59,697 bases of DNA from Streptomyces geranii (GCF_002954775.1 NZ_PJME01000056.1:1-59697), one strand, 5' to 3'; positions 1 through 8,354 are shown, numbered from the stretch's first letter. Notes: generated from the sequence alone by a model not told the origin. A program made the numbers and translations.

Positions 1-63
1 CCGGCGCTTGAGGACGAGGCCGTCCAGGCCGACAAGCGGGGGTCTGGGGGCGGCAGCCCCCAG
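1..63. repeat. Intergenic repeat family A, copy 1 (GC-rich hairpin element)
   Basis: This stretch is almost identical to 52482-52542, differing by a few substitutions and a short indel near base 34. It ends in a hairpin (TGGGGGC, short loop, GCCCCCA) at about 45-62. The window begins inside or at the edge of the element, so its true left end is unknown. Elements of this appearance are common between Streptomyces genes; a role as transcription terminator is inferred from the hairpin only. Confidence 0.75.
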
Positions 64-155
64 GGATGGGACGGGTAGGGGCGGCGGGGGCGAGGAAAAC
101 CCCGCATCGCGTCCTCCCGCTGGCCGCACGCGCCCTCCGCAAGGAGACTGAACCC

Positions 156-1281
156 GTGCGCCCAGTCACCGCGACGGCCGCTGCCGTCACCGCAGCCCTG
201 GCGGCCGGCGCCGTGAGCGTCGCCGCCGGCCGTTACGCCAGCGACGCCGCGCTCAAGGCGCCGCCGGGCAGACCCCTGCCCACCGAACCCCGCCTCACCG
301 TGCACTCCACCGCGGCCGGCCGAGTCACCCTCACCCGAGCCCTCGCCTCCCAGCGCCCCGGCACCTACGGCCTCGCAGGCGACGGCTCCCACGCGGTCGT
401 CGGCCCCGTCCTCGACCACGCGAACCACTCCGCGGACACCGTCGTACGCCGCCTCGAACGCGTCACCCACGGCACCCTGGAACCCCGCGACAAGGTCTGG
501 CTCACCCCGAACCTGCACGTGGGCGACCCCGGCACCGCCCTCGGCCTCGACCACCTCGACATCGGTATCCCCGGCGAACTGGGCGCCCTGCCCGCGTGGT
601 TCGTACCCGGCGCGCAGCACCTGGGTGATCACCGTGCACGGCCTCGGCACGACCCGCGAGCACCCGCTGAACGTCCTGCCGTTCCTGCACCGCCACCGCT
701 TCCCGGTCCTCGACCTCGCCTACCGGGGCGACCCGGGCGCTCCCCGCCCTCAGGACGGCCTCGGCCACCTCGGCGAGACCGAGTGGCGCGACCTGGACGC
801 CGCGCTCCGGCACGCCGTACGCCACGGCGCCGAACGCGTCGTCCTGTACGGCTGGTCCACCGGCGCCACCATGGCCCTGCGGGCCGCCGCCCACTCCACC
901 CTGCGCGACCGGATCTCCGGGCTGGTCCTGGACTCGCCGGTGCTCAGCTGGGAGACCACCCTGCGCGCCCTCGCGACCGCCCGCCGCACCCCGGGCGCCC
1001 TGCTGCCCCTGGCGGTGCGCGCCGCCCAGGGCCGTACGGGCCTGCACGGCGACCGCATCGACGCCGCCGCCGACCCGGCCGGGCTCAGCATCCCCGTCCT
1101 GATCCTGCACGGCCCCGCCGACACGATCGCCCCCTGGGCCCCCGCCCGCCGCCTGGCGGCCCGCAGGCCCGACCTGATCACCCTGCACCAGGTCGCGGAC
1201 GCCCCGCACGGCGCGATGTGGAACGCGGACCCGGCGACATACGAGGAAGCCCTGCGCCGCTTCCTGACCCCGCTGATGTAG
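156..1281 (+). pseudogene. Alpha/beta hydrolase, frameshifted (pseudogene or sequencing error)
   Basis: The start is GTG at 156, placed by AAGGAG at 141-146. The first frame encodes an N-terminal hydrophobic anchor (TAALAAGAVSVAAG) and a conserved linker up to PAWFVPGA near base 612. The continuation, WVITVHGLGTTREHP, is in the +1 frame from about 613 and runs to the TAG at 1279-1281. The second half carries the hydrolase core: HGLGTT oxyanion region, nucleophile elbow GWSTG (Ser near base 855), acid in HGPADTIAP, and a C-terminal His in DAPHGAMWN. An intact product would be about 375 residues, a membrane-anchored serine hydrolase of the prolyl-oligopeptidase-like superfamily; the substrate is unknown. 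Both halves keep normal codon bias, so the lesion is recent or a base-call error at the GGCGCGCAGC tract. Confidence 0.8.
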
Positions 1282-1722
1282 GAGCACCCGGCCGTCCGCA
1301 CCGGGGCGGCACCGAAGAAGTGACCGGTGCCAGGTGTCCGGTTCCTGGCGCCCGGCCCCGTGCGCTCGTCGCCGCGCCGCGACCGGTCTGCCGTAGCGGA
1401 TTCCCTGCGGTACTTCCCGCGCCCGCCCCGCCGACGCGGACGCCCCCTTGCCTACCTACCCACCCACCCCCGCCTGCGCGCCCGCAGGCGCCCACACCGA
1501 TGCGCCACCCCGCGAAACACCTGGTCCACCCCCCTCACCTCCCCGGCCACCACACCGCGAACCCCCTTCCGTTTAAAGCCGGACCACTGGCTTGAACACC
1601 CCCTGGACCCCCGCCCGAACCCCTACCGGAACCCCCGCCCGAACCTCCTCCCTTGGCCACCCCTGTGGCCCGCCGTGACATTCCGTTTGGGTTTTCGGAC
1701 CGTCAACCGGAAGACTGCACCC
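1282..1722. other. Gene-free stretch with a candidate terminator
   Basis: Between the hydrolase and the next coding region there are about 440 bases with no convincing gene. A stem at 1326-1352 (GGTGCCAGG, 9-nt loop, CCTGGCGCC, with one G-T pair) may terminate the hydrolase transcript. The C-rich run at about 1440-1660 has no coding bias, and I see nothing else in it. Confidence 0.5.
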
Positions 1723-3129
1723 GTGACGTCCCGTATCCCGCGCGACTCCAGGCTTCGACTCGTCCGCCCGCGACCCCTGGCCGCCGCCCCACGAGCGATG
1801 AACCAGCGGCGCTCGCGCCGCCCCGCACCTCGTCCGCCCGAGGGCACCCCGGCACCGTCGGAACTGGCCCGAATGGCTCGCTCCGGACTGGCCGGCGCGG
1901 CCCGTGTCGCCCGCTGGGCCGACCCCGCCCTGCGCCCCGGCCACGACGGCGGACCCTCCGACGGCAGGGGCACCCTCTCCGACGCCACCGCGGAACGGGC
2001 CGCCGCCGAACTGGGGCTGACCCCGGACCAGGTCCGCCACGACTGGGACACCGCCCGGCTCGCCGGCCTGGTCGAGGTGCACGGCGACACCGCCCGCCCC
2101 GGCTGGCGCCTGCGCGCCTGGAACCGCGACGACAGCGCCGTACTGCGCGGCTGGGTCGCCCTCTTCGACGCCTGGTCGATCGCCCACCCGGAGGCAGCGG
2201 ACCACGAACCCGCCGCCGTCGCCGAGGTCGTCTCCGCGATGCCCCAGGTGCTCTCCTTCCTCCAGCTGTCCGCGGGGCCCGTCCCCATGGAGCAGCTCCT
2301 GGACCTCCTGGAGCAGCGCGTCACGGAACTGCGCACCGAACGCTGCGAGATCCCGTACGGCCCCCAGCCCGAGCCGCGGCAGCAGGAGGCGACCCCCGTC
2401 GCCGACACCCCGCTCGCCCCCCTCCTCGACTGGGCCCTGCACGCCCTGGCCTCCGTCGGCGCACTCACCTACGGCGACGGCCAGGCCACGCTCACCCCGC
2501 TCGGCAGCTGGGCGGTGTGGGTCAAGCTGGAGCAGATCTGCGTCGCCGCGCAGAGCCCCGCCGGGAACATCGAGCAGAACGCCGAGGACATGCTGCGCGG
2601 CTGCTCCCAGCTGCGCCCCAACGCGGCCCGCGCCGAGTACCGCGCCTGGCTCGCCGCCCGCCCGGTCGGCAGCGCCGTCGCCGAACTCCTCGACGCCGCC
2701 CGGGGCGAGGACGCCCTGCTGCGCGGCCTCGCCTTCGAGGCGCTCCGCGTGGTCGGCGGCCCCGCCGAGCCCGACGTGCGCGCCGTGTCGGAGAAGAACC
2801 CGCTGCGGCCGTACGCCCTGCTGTGGCTGGCCGAGCACGACGGGATCGACCCCGAGGACGCCCACGAGGTGCTCACCCGCGAGGAGGCCACCTGGATGTG
2901 GGTCGACACCGCCGCGGCGGTCGCCGACCACGGCGAGGCCCCGCTCCTCGTACGCCACCTGGAGTCCGCGGTACAGCCCACGATCCCCGCCCTCCTCGAC
3001 GAGGTACGCGCGGTCGGCCACCCCCGCACGGTCCAGGTCCTGGTGGCCCTGGCCGCAGCCCACCCCGACCCGGCCCTGGCCAAGGCAGTCCGCCGAGCCG
3101 CCTTCCAGGTACACACCGGAGGCAACTGA
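1723..3129 (+). CDS. Conserved actinobacterial protein of unknown function
   Basis: I do not recognise a characterised family. The protein is acidic, Ala/Leu-rich and largely helical, without membrane segments or a signal peptide, so probably cytosolic. An early segment (about 1975-2130, ATAERAAAELGLTPDQVRHD and on) reads like a winged-helix or helical bundle. The C-terminal third (VRAVSEKNPLRPYALLWLAE, LVRHLESAVQPTIPALLDEV) has the spacing of HEAT-like repeats. The start is uncertain: GTG 1723 follows no clear Shine-Dalgarno, ATG 1798 and ATG 1873 are alternatives, and codon bias is secure only from about 1870. A strong bidirectional hairpin lies just downstream. Confidence 0.7.
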   Translation: MTSRIPRDSRLRLVRPRPLAAAPRAMNQRRSRRPAPRPPEGTPAPSELARMARSGLAGAARVARWADPALRPGHDGGPSDGRGTLSDATAERAAAELGLTPDQVRHDWDTARLAGLVEVHGDTARPGWRLRAWNRDDSAVLRGWVALFDAWSIAHPEAADHEPAAVAEVVSAMPQVLSFLQLSAGPVPMEQLLDLLEQRVTELRTERCEIPYGPQPEPRQQEATPVADTPLAPLLDWALHALASVGALTYGDGQATLTPLGSWAVWVKLEQICVAAQSPAGNIEQNAEDMLRGCSQLRPNAARAEYRAWLAARPVGSAVAELLDAARGEDALLRGLAFEALRVVGGPAEPDVRAVSEKNPLRPYALLWLAEHDGIDPEDAHEVLTREEATWMWVDTAAAVADHGEAPLLVRHLESAVQPTIPALLDEVRAVGHPRTVQVLVALAAAHPDPALAKAVRRAAFQVHTGGN

Positions 3130-3154
3130 CCCCCCCCGCCACCCCCGAGCCGCC

Positions 3155-3200
3155 CCCACCGGGCTCGCCCCGGTACCCCCCCCCGGGCGAGCCCGGTGGG
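3155..3200. terminator. Bidirectional terminator hairpin
   Basis: A perfect 16-bp stem (CCCACCGGGCTCGCCC at 3155-3170 with its complement at 3185-3200) encloses a 14-nt loop. It sits between two convergent genes, so it can serve both strands. It has no U-tract, as is usual in Streptomyces. Confidence 0.85.
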
Positions 3201-3259
3201 TGACGACCCGCCCGACTGCCTCCCCGACGGAGCCACGCCCCCAGCCCGCACAACCCCCC

Positions 3260-3688
3260 TCAGACCTGCATCTCAGGCGAGTAAGTCCCAAAGCTCCAGA
3301 TGTTGCCCTCGACGTCTCGCGCCATGTAGTCCCGCGAGCCGTAGTCCTGGTCCGTCGGGGGCATCAGGATCTCCGCGCCGTGGTCCACCGCCTGCTGGTG
3401 ATGTGCGTCTACGTCGTCCACGACGACGTAGACCCCGCACGGTCCCGCACCCGCATCCCCCGCACCCCCCATCGCCTTGTCGAAGACGCTGCCGGTGCCC
3501 CTCGAACCGAGCATCACCGCGCCGTTGCCCTGCACCAGCTCGGCGTGCAGCACCGAGCCGTCCTCTCCCTCGTACACCGACGCCTCGGTGAAGCCGAAGG
3601 CCTCCGTGAGCTGCTTGATCGCCGCCTTCGCGTCCGCGTACACCAGCGTCGGATAGATGCTCGGACGCCCGCCGCTCGTCCCTGCCAT
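3260..3688 (-). CDS. VOC (glyoxalase/bleomycin resistance) superfamily protein
   Basis: A 142-residue single-module protein of the vicinal-oxygen-chelate fold. It opens with IYPTLVYADAKAAIKQLTEAFGF, has the central HAELVQGNGAVMLGS strand pair and ends with DVEGNIWSFGTYSP, the usual pattern of bacterial VOC proteins near PhnB/YciE-like groups. The C-terminal (D/E)GN-W motif is typical. The substrate cannot be told from sequence. ATG 3688 is chosen because a GGGGAG lies 8 nt upstream; an ATG two codons earlier sits too close to that site. The gene is monocistronic, convergent with the left neighbour and divergent from the ABC-F gene. Confidence 0.85.
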   Translation of the reverse strand: MAGTSGGRPSIYPTLVYADAKAAIKQLTEAFGFTEASVYEGEDGSVLHAELVQGNGAVMLGSRGTGSVFDKAMGGAGDAGAGPCGVYVVVDDVDAHHQQAVDHGAEILMPPTDQDYGSRDYMARDVEGNIWSFGTYSPEMQV

Positions 3689-3871
3689 GTCCATCACTCC
3701 CCGGGTCCCGTTGTCGGAAAAATGGCCCGCGCCCAGTCTGGCACCGACCACTGACAACGCCCTGGTGAGCAGCCCGCGGGCCGCCCGCTGCCCCTCGCGT
3801 CCGGCCATCCGGGCCCACACATGTGTCGTTCCGAACACCTGATCGCAGGAAAAGTGCTTGCACGACCCCGT

Positions 3872-3907
3872 TAGACTTGCCCCATGGCCTGTCTCCTCGC
3901 GCATTAG
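3872..3907 (+). promoter_or_regulatory. Candidate promoter plus seven-codon leaderless leader ORF before the ABC-F gene
   Basis: TAGACT at 3872-3877 fits a -10 box and is followed after exactly six bases by ATG 3884. This opens an eight-codon frame (MACLLAH, stop at 3905-3907). No Shine-Dalgarno is present, as expected for a leaderless mRNA. Between the stop and the GTG of the ABC-F gene (3968) are short inverted repeats such as GGCGGGAACGCC. Leader peptides with attenuation are known for several antibiotic-resistance ABC-F genes; applying this here is inference. No good -35 is visible. Confidence 0.4.
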
Positions 3908-3967
3908 ACGGCGGGAACGCCCTCAGCCGTCCACCCCCGCCAAACAACCCTGCCCTGGAGTCTGTCC

Positions 3968-5566
3968 GTGATCTCCGCCTCCGGTATCGAGCTGCGTGCC
4001 GGTGCCCGAATCCTCATCGAGTCCGCGACCTTCCGTATCGCCAAGGGCGACCGCATCGGCCTGGTCGGCCGCAACGGCGCCGGCAAGACGACCCTCACCA
4101 AGGTCCTCGCGGGCGAGGGCCAGCCCGCCGCCGGCCAGGTCGCCCGCTCCGGCGAGGTCGGTTACCTCCCCCAGGACCCCCGCACCGGCGACCTGGACGT
4201 GCTCGCCAGCGACCGCATCCTCTCCGCGCGCGGGCTGGACGTACTGATCCGCAAGATGCGCGAGAACGAACAGCGCATCGCCAACGGCTCGGGCGCCACC
4301 CGCGAGAAGGCCATGCGGCAGTACGAGCGCCAGGAGACGGAGTTCCTCACCAAGGGCGGTTACTCCGCCGAGGCCGAGGCCGCCACCATCGCCGCCGCGC
4401 TCAACCTGCCCGACCGCGTCCTCGGCCAGCCCCTGCACACGCTCTCCGGCGGTCAGCGCCGCCGGATCGAGCTGGCCCGCATCCTGTTCTCGGACGCGGA
4501 CACCCTGCTCCTCGACGAGCCCACGAACCACCTCGACGCGGACTCGATCGTCTGGCTGCGCGACTACCTGAAGACCTACCGCGGTGGCTTCATCGTGATC
4601 TCCCACGACGTCGACCTGGTCGAGACGGTCGTCAACAAGGTGTTCTACCTGGACGCCAACCGCGCCCAGATCGACGTCTACAACATGGGCTGGAAGCTCT
4701 ACCAGCAGCAGCGCGAGGCCGACGAGAAGCGCCGCAAGCGCGAGCGCCAGAACGCCGAGAAGAAGGCCGCCGCGCTGAACGCGCAGGCCGACAAGATGCG
4801 CGCCAAGGCCACCAAGACGGTCGCCGCGCAGAACATGGCCAAGCGCGCCGACCGCCTGCTCGCCGGGCTCGACGCGATCCGGGTCTCCGACAAGGTCGCC
4901 AAGCTGCGCTTCCCGGAGCCCGCGCTCTGCGGCAAGACCCCGCTCATGGCGGAGGGCCTGTCGAAGTCGTACGGCTCCCTGGAGATCTTCACCGACGTCG
5001 ACCTGGCCATCGACAAGGGGTCCCGGGTCGTCATCCTCGGCCTCAACGGCGCCGGGAAGACCACCCTCCTGCGGCTCCTCGGCGGCGCCGAGAAGCCCGA
5101 CACCGGCGAGGTCATCGAGGGCCACGGCCTCAAGCTCGGCTACTACGCCCAGGAGCACGAGACCCTCGACCCCGAGCGCACGGTCCTGGAGAACATGCGC
5201 TCCGCCAACCCCGACCTCGACCTGGTCGAGGTCCGCAAGACGCTAGGCAGCTTCCTGTTCTCCGGCGACGACGTCGACAAGCCTGCCGCAGTCCTCTCCG
5301 GCGGCGAGAAGACCCGTCTCGCCCTCGCGACCCTCGTGGTCTCCTCGGCGAACGTCCTCCTGCTCGACGAGCCGACGAACAACCTCGACCCGGCCAGCCG
5401 CGAGGAGATCCTCGGCGCGCTGCGCACGTACAAGGGCGCCGTCGTCCTCGTCACCCACGACGAGGGAGCCGTCGAGGCGCTCCAGCCGGAGCGGATCATC
5501 CTGCTCCCGGACGGCGTCGAGGACCTCTGGGGAGCCGACTACGCGGACCTGGTGTCCCTCGCCTGA
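3968..5566 (+). CDS. ABC-F family ATPase (ribosome-associated)
   Basis: A 532-residue soluble protein with two fused ABC domains and no membrane segment, the ABC-F arrangement. Domain 1 has Walker A GRNGAGKTT, signature LSGGQ and Walker B LLLDEPTNHLDADS. A charged helical interdomain linker (QQQREADEKRRKRERQNAEK and following, about bases 4700-4880) corresponds to the P-site tRNA interaction motif region. Domain 2 has GLNGAGKTT, LSGGE and LLLDEPTNNLDP. Family members bind the ribosomal E site and either rescue translation or displace antibiotics; which applies here is not determinable. The GTG start follows GGAG at 3956-3959. The upstream leader ORF hints at translation-coupled control. GATC-rich DNA and a terminator follow. 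Confidence 0.93.
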   Translation: MISASGIELRAGARILIESATFRIAKGDRIGLVGRNGAGKTTLTKVLAGEGQPAAGQVARSGEVGYLPQDPRTGDLDVLASDRILSARGLDVLIRKMRENEQRIANGSGATREKAMRQYERQETEFLTKGGYSAEAEAATIAAALNLPDRVLGQPLHTLSGGQRRRIELARILFSDADTLLLDEPTNHLDADSIVWLRDYLKTYRGGFIVISHDVDLVETVVNKVFYLDANRAQIDVYNMGWKLYQQQREADEKRRKRERQNAEKKAAALNAQADKMRAKATKTVAAQNMAKRADRLLAGLDAIRVSDKVAKLRFPEPALCGKTPLMAEGLSKSYGSLEIFTDVDLAIDKGSRVVILGLNGAGKTTLLRLLGGAEKPDTGEVIEGHGLKLGYYAQEHETLDPERTVLENMRSANPDLDLVEVRKTLGSFLFSGDDVDKPAAVLSGGEKTRLALATLVVSSANVLLLDEPTNNLDPASREEILGALRTYKGAVVLVTHDEGAVEALQPERIILLPDGVEDLWGADYADLVSLA

Positions 5567-5570
5567 GCAT

Positions 5571-5671
5571 GATCCGGCTGCCGTACGGCGGCCACGATCA
5601 CGTGATCGAATCGCTGATCCACTCCCTATGGATCATTCGGCCGATCCGTGATCCATCATCTGTGTGAGATC
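5571..5671. promoter_or_regulatory. Dense GATC cluster (candidate Gbn binding region)
   Basis: Eight GATC tetramers begin at 5571, 5596, 5604, 5616, 5631, 5643, 5650 and 5668; two of them form the palindrome GATCACGTGATC at 5596-5607. A ninth lies at 5898. The cluster lies between the ABC-F stop and the gene for Gbn, a nucleoid protein reported to bind GATC. Autoregulatory or architectural binding is a direct inference. The cluster precedes the 5707-5737 hairpin, so it may act as a remote rather than core promoter element. Confidence 0.65.
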
Positions 5672-5706
5672 TCCTCATACCGAGGTGTGTCCTACATCCA
5701 TTTCAT

Positions 5707-5737
5707 GGCCGGGCCCTTCATGGACAAGGGCCCGGCC
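5707..5737 (+). terminator. Terminator hairpin of the ABC-F gene
   Basis: GGCCGGGCCCTT (5707-5718) pairs perfectly with AAGGGCCCGGCC (5726-5737) around a 7-nt loop, 140 bases after the ABC-F stop. The remainder of the gap up to 5940 must contain the gbn promoter, but I cannot assign -35 and -10 boxes with confidence. Confidence 0.85.
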
Positions 5738-5940
5738 GTCGCACGTTCCTGACCAGGCAATTCGCGAAACAACTCGTTCGGCCGTACGGACAACCCGCTA
5801 CGGAATTGCAGATTCCGCTTGTGGGGATGCACTCCTGTCGTCAAATCCATGTCTCACGGACCTTGCCGAATGGGTGGCCATGAGCGGCTTGAGGGGTGAT
5901 CATGAGAGGACCAGAGCGCACTTCCCACGAGGAGGCACGG

Positions 5941-6162
5941 GTGGCCGAGACTCTGAAGAAGGGCAGCCGGGTAACCGGCGCCGCGCGCGACAAGCTCGCG
6001 GCAGACCTGAAGAAGAAGTACGACTCCGGTGCGAGCATTCGAGCGCTGGCCGAAGAAACCGGTCGCTCGTATGGCTTCGTACACCGGATGCTCAGCGAGT
6101 CGGGCGTCACGCTCCGTGGCCGGGGCGGGGCGACACGGGGCAAGAAGGCCGCTTCGGCCTGA
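5941..6162 (+). CDS. gbn: Nucleoid-associated protein Gbn (GATC-binding)
   Basis: A 73-residue basic protein that I recognise as the Streptomyces nucleoid protein Gbn (S. coelicolor SCO1839). It contains a compact helix-turn-helix-like module (KLAADLKKKYDSGASIRALA, then GRSYGFVHRMLSESG), resembling the DNA-binding part of Lsr2, and a lysine/arginine-rich tail ending RGKKAASA. The family is described as binding GATC-containing sites and affecting sporulation and antibiotic production. GTG 5941 is chosen because GAGGAGG at 5930-5936 is well placed and the length matches the family; an in-frame ATG at 5896 would add 15 non-conserved residues. It is monocistronic, with a GATC cluster upstream and a terminator downstream. 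Confidence 0.93.
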   Translation: MAETLKKGSRVTGAARDKLAADLKKKYDSGASIRALAEETGRSYGFVHRMLSESGVTLRGRGGATRGKKAASA

Positions 6163-6192
6163 CCCCCGACGACTCGTCGGCTTCGATGGTGG

Positions 6193-6224
6193 CCACCCGG
6201 TCGGTCGGCTGACCGGCCGGGTGG
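6193..6224 (+). terminator. Terminator hairpin of gbn
   Basis: A 14-bp stem (CCACCCGGTCGGTC with GACCGGCCGGGTGG, one wobble pair) with a 4-nt loop lies 30 bases after the gbn stop, followed by TTACTGT. Confidence 0.8.
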
Positions 6225-6285
6225 TTACTGTGCAGTCACTTAGCTTGTAGTTCGCTTTGCTGACCGCACTCATCGGAGGCGCCCC

Positions 6286-7092
6286 ATGGCTTCGCCCGAA
6301 AAGGACCCCCTCGGTCCTGTACTCGACAAGGACGGCGTCCGGCTCACCGTCGACGACTCGATCGCCACGGTGACGCTGACCAATCCGGCCAAGCGCAACG
6401 CCCAAAGTCCTGCTCTGTGGCGGGCGTTGGCAGAGGCCGGACGGTCACTGCCGGGCACCGTGCGGGTCGTCGTGCTGCGCGCCGAGGGCAAGTCGTTCTC
6501 GGCCGGACTCGACCGACAGGCGTTCACGCCCGAGGGGTTCGACGGCGAGCCGTCGTTCATCGACCTCGCGCGCAGCGACGACGCCACGCTCGACGGCACC
6601 ATCGCCGAGTACCAGGAGGGCTTCACCTGGTGGCGGCGGAGCGACCTCGTGTCCATCGCCGTCGTCCAGGGGCATGCCGTCGGCGCGGGCTTCCAGCTCG
6701 CGCTCGCCTGTGACCTGCGCGTTGTCGCCGACGACGTGCAGTTCGCCATGCGCGAGACCAGCCTGGGCCTGGTCCCCGACCTGACGGGCACGCATCCGCT
6801 CGTCGGCCTCGTCGGCTACGCCCGCGCGCTGGAGATCTGCGCGACCGGCCGCTTCGTCGCGGCCGAGGAGGCCGTCAACACCGGCCTCGCCAACCTCGCC
6901 GTACCGGCCGAGCGCCTCGACGACGCCGTACGCGACCTGTCGGCGGCGCTCCTCGCCGCGCCCCGCGACGCCCTCGTCGAGACGAAGGCGCTGCTGCGCG
7001 GCGTCCAGGGCCGCACCTACGACGAACAGCGCACCGCCGAGCGGGCCGCCCAGGCCCGTCGGCTGCGGGACCTCGCGGGCGTCGGCGACTGA
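6286..7092 (+). CDS. Enoyl-CoA hydratase/isomerase (crotonase) family protein
   Basis: A 268-residue crotonase-fold protein. The first oxyanion-hole segment is KSFSAGLDR and the second is GHAVGAGFQLALACDLRV. The downstream RETSLGLVPDLTG segment retains a Glu at the position of the second catalytic acid of rat hydratase (Glu164). The first acid (Glu144 in the GGGCE motif) is Gln here (GAGFQ), so classical syn-hydration of enoyl-CoA is doubtful; an isomerase, hydrolase or other crotonase activity is possible. The start is ATG with GGAGG at 6274-6278. The 12-bp inverted repeat downstream probably ends the transcript. Confidence 0.88.
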   Translation: MASPEKDPLGPVLDKDGVRLTVDDSIATVTLTNPAKRNAQSPALWRALAEAGRSLPGTVRVVVLRAEGKSFSAGLDRQAFTPEGFDGEPSFIDLARSDDATLDGTIAEYQEGFTWWRRSDLVSIAVVQGHAVGAGFQLALACDLRVVADDVQFAMRETSLGLVPDLTGTHPLVGLVGYARALEICATGRFVAAEEAVNTGLANLAVPAERLDDAVRDLSAALLAAPRDALVETKALLRGVQGRTYDEQRTAERAAQARRLRDLAGVGD

Positions 7093-7112
7093 CCCGCCCG
7101 CGCTCGAACGGC

Positions 7113-7143
7113 AGTGCGGTACGCGCGGTGGGCGTACCGCACT
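7113..7143 (+). terminator. Perfect 12-bp inverted repeat between crotonase and PLP-enzyme genes
   Basis: AGTGCGGTACGC (7113-7124) and GCGTACCGCACT (7132-7143) flank a 7-nt loop. It lies 20 bases after the crotonase stop and its right arm touches the TACCGT hexamer (7143-7148) that may be the -10 box of the next gene. It could therefore be a terminator or an operator. Confidence 0.65.
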
Positions 7144-7155
7144 ACCGTCGGCACC

Positions 7156-8253
7156 GTGACGGTCGCCCAGAACCCCGCCCTCCGCTCCCTCGTCTGCCTC
7201 CGCTGCGGCACCCACCACCCCGTGGCGGACCTCCCGAGCGGCTGCCCCGCCTGCCTCGCGAACGGCACGCCCGCGAACGTGGCCTGCGCGTACGACACCG
7301 ACGGCACCTCCGGCGGCGTACGACTGCCGTACACCGTGCCCTTCACGCTCGGTGAGGGCCGTACGCCCCTGCTGCGCGCCGACCTCGACCTGGACGTCGA
7401 TCTGCGGCTCAAGTGGGAGGGCGCCAACCCGACCGGCTCGCACAAGGACCGCTTCAGCGCGCTCGTCGTCGCCCGCGCCCTGCACGCCGGCTACCGCGCG
7501 GTCGCGGCGGCCTCCTCCGGGAACGCGGGCGTGTCCCTCGCCGCCTACTGCGGACGTGCCGGCCTCGGCTGCGAGATCGCCGTCACGGACGGCATCCCGG
7601 ACCGCGTCGCCACGCTGATGCGCGACCTCGGCGCCCATGTCGTCACCTTCCCCGACCCGGCGGCACGCTGGCGCCACCTCGCCGCGCACACCAGGTCGCC
7701 GACCGTGCTGCCGGTCACCAACTTCCGGCTGCCGCCGGTCGGCAGCAGCGCGTTCGGCATCGAGGGCTACAAGTCGCTCGCCACCGAGATCCTCACCGAT
7801 CTGGCGGGGGAGCGGCCGGACTGGGTCGTCGTCCCGGCCTCGCGCGGCGATCTGGCCTGGGGCATGTATCTGGGCTTCCGGGAGGTGTGCGGGGCGGGCG
7901 CGGTGCCCCGGCTGTGCCTGGTGGAGCCGTACCCCCGGGTGTCCGCCGTCCTCGAAGGCGCCGATCCGCACGGCGACTTCCCCGGCACCACCGCCGTGAT
8001 GCCCTCCCTCGGCGGCAACTCCGTGGCACTGCAGGCGGTGGCGGCGGTACGCCGGTCCGGCGGCCGGGCGCAGGTGGTGGACGACGACACGGTCACCGCC
8101 GAGACCCACCGCCTGTGGCGCACCGGCCTGCCCGTCGAACCGAGCAGCGCGGCGGCCCTGGTCGCGGTCGCCGACGCCCGGGTCTCCGGGGCGATCGAAC
8201 CCGGCTCACTGGTCGTGGCGCTGGCGACGGCCCACGGCATGAAGGGAATGTGA
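7156..8253 (+). CDS. Threonine synthase-like PLP-dependent enzyme
   Basis: A 365-residue fold-type II PLP enzyme. It begins with a zinc-ribbon-like segment (CLRCG, then CPACL), as seen in class II threonine synthases and relatives. The PLP lysine is in GANPTGSHKDRFS, the phosphate-binding loop is SSGNAGVSLAAY, and a C-terminal EPSSAAAL segment matches the family. Threonine synthase or a related ammonia-lyase/deaminase reaction is likely; the true hom-thrC-thrB locus is not here, so this is probably a paralogue of different specificity. GTG 7156 lies 7 bases after TACCGT with no Shine-Dalgarno, suggesting a leaderless mRNA. Confidence 0.8.
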   Translation: MTVAQNPALRSLVCLRCGTHHPVADLPSGCPACLANGTPANVACAYDTDGTSGGVRLPYTVPFTLGEGRTPLLRADLDLDVDLRLKWEGANPTGSHKDRFSALVVARALHAGYRAVAAASSGNAGVSLAAYCGRAGLGCEIAVTDGIPDRVATLMRDLGAHVVTFPDPAARWRHLAAHTRSPTVLPVTNFRLPPVGSSAFGIEGYKSLATEILTDLAGERPDWVVVPASRGDLAWGMYLGFREVCGAGAVPRLCLVEPYPRVSAVLEGADPHGDFPGTTAVMPSLGGNSVALQAVAAVRRSGGRAQVVDDDTVTAETHRLWRTGLPVEPSSAAALVAVADARVSGAIEPGSLVVALATAHGMKGM

Positions 8254-8354
8254 AGACAGCGGCCCGCTTCGCCTGCCTGCCGCATCCCCGGCGCGGGTCC
8301 GTCCGACCCCCCTTACTGTGGGTCGTGGACGACGACCGAAAGGGATGTACGGCG

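Noticed and set aside
625..1281. A separate small hydrolase gene starting at ATG 625
   Set aside because: The start lies inside the conserved hydrolase strand (WVITVHGLG), lacks a Shine-Dalgarno, and the missing N-terminus is in the preceding frame, so a frameshifted single gene is more likely.
3858..3877. TTGCAC as the -35 box for the ABC-F promoter
   Set aside because: Spacing to TAGACT is only eight bases, too short for a functional promoter.
8281..8354. Separate small ORF at GTG 8325
   Set aside because: It is in frame with the Asp23 gene, so it is an alternative start, not a separate gene.
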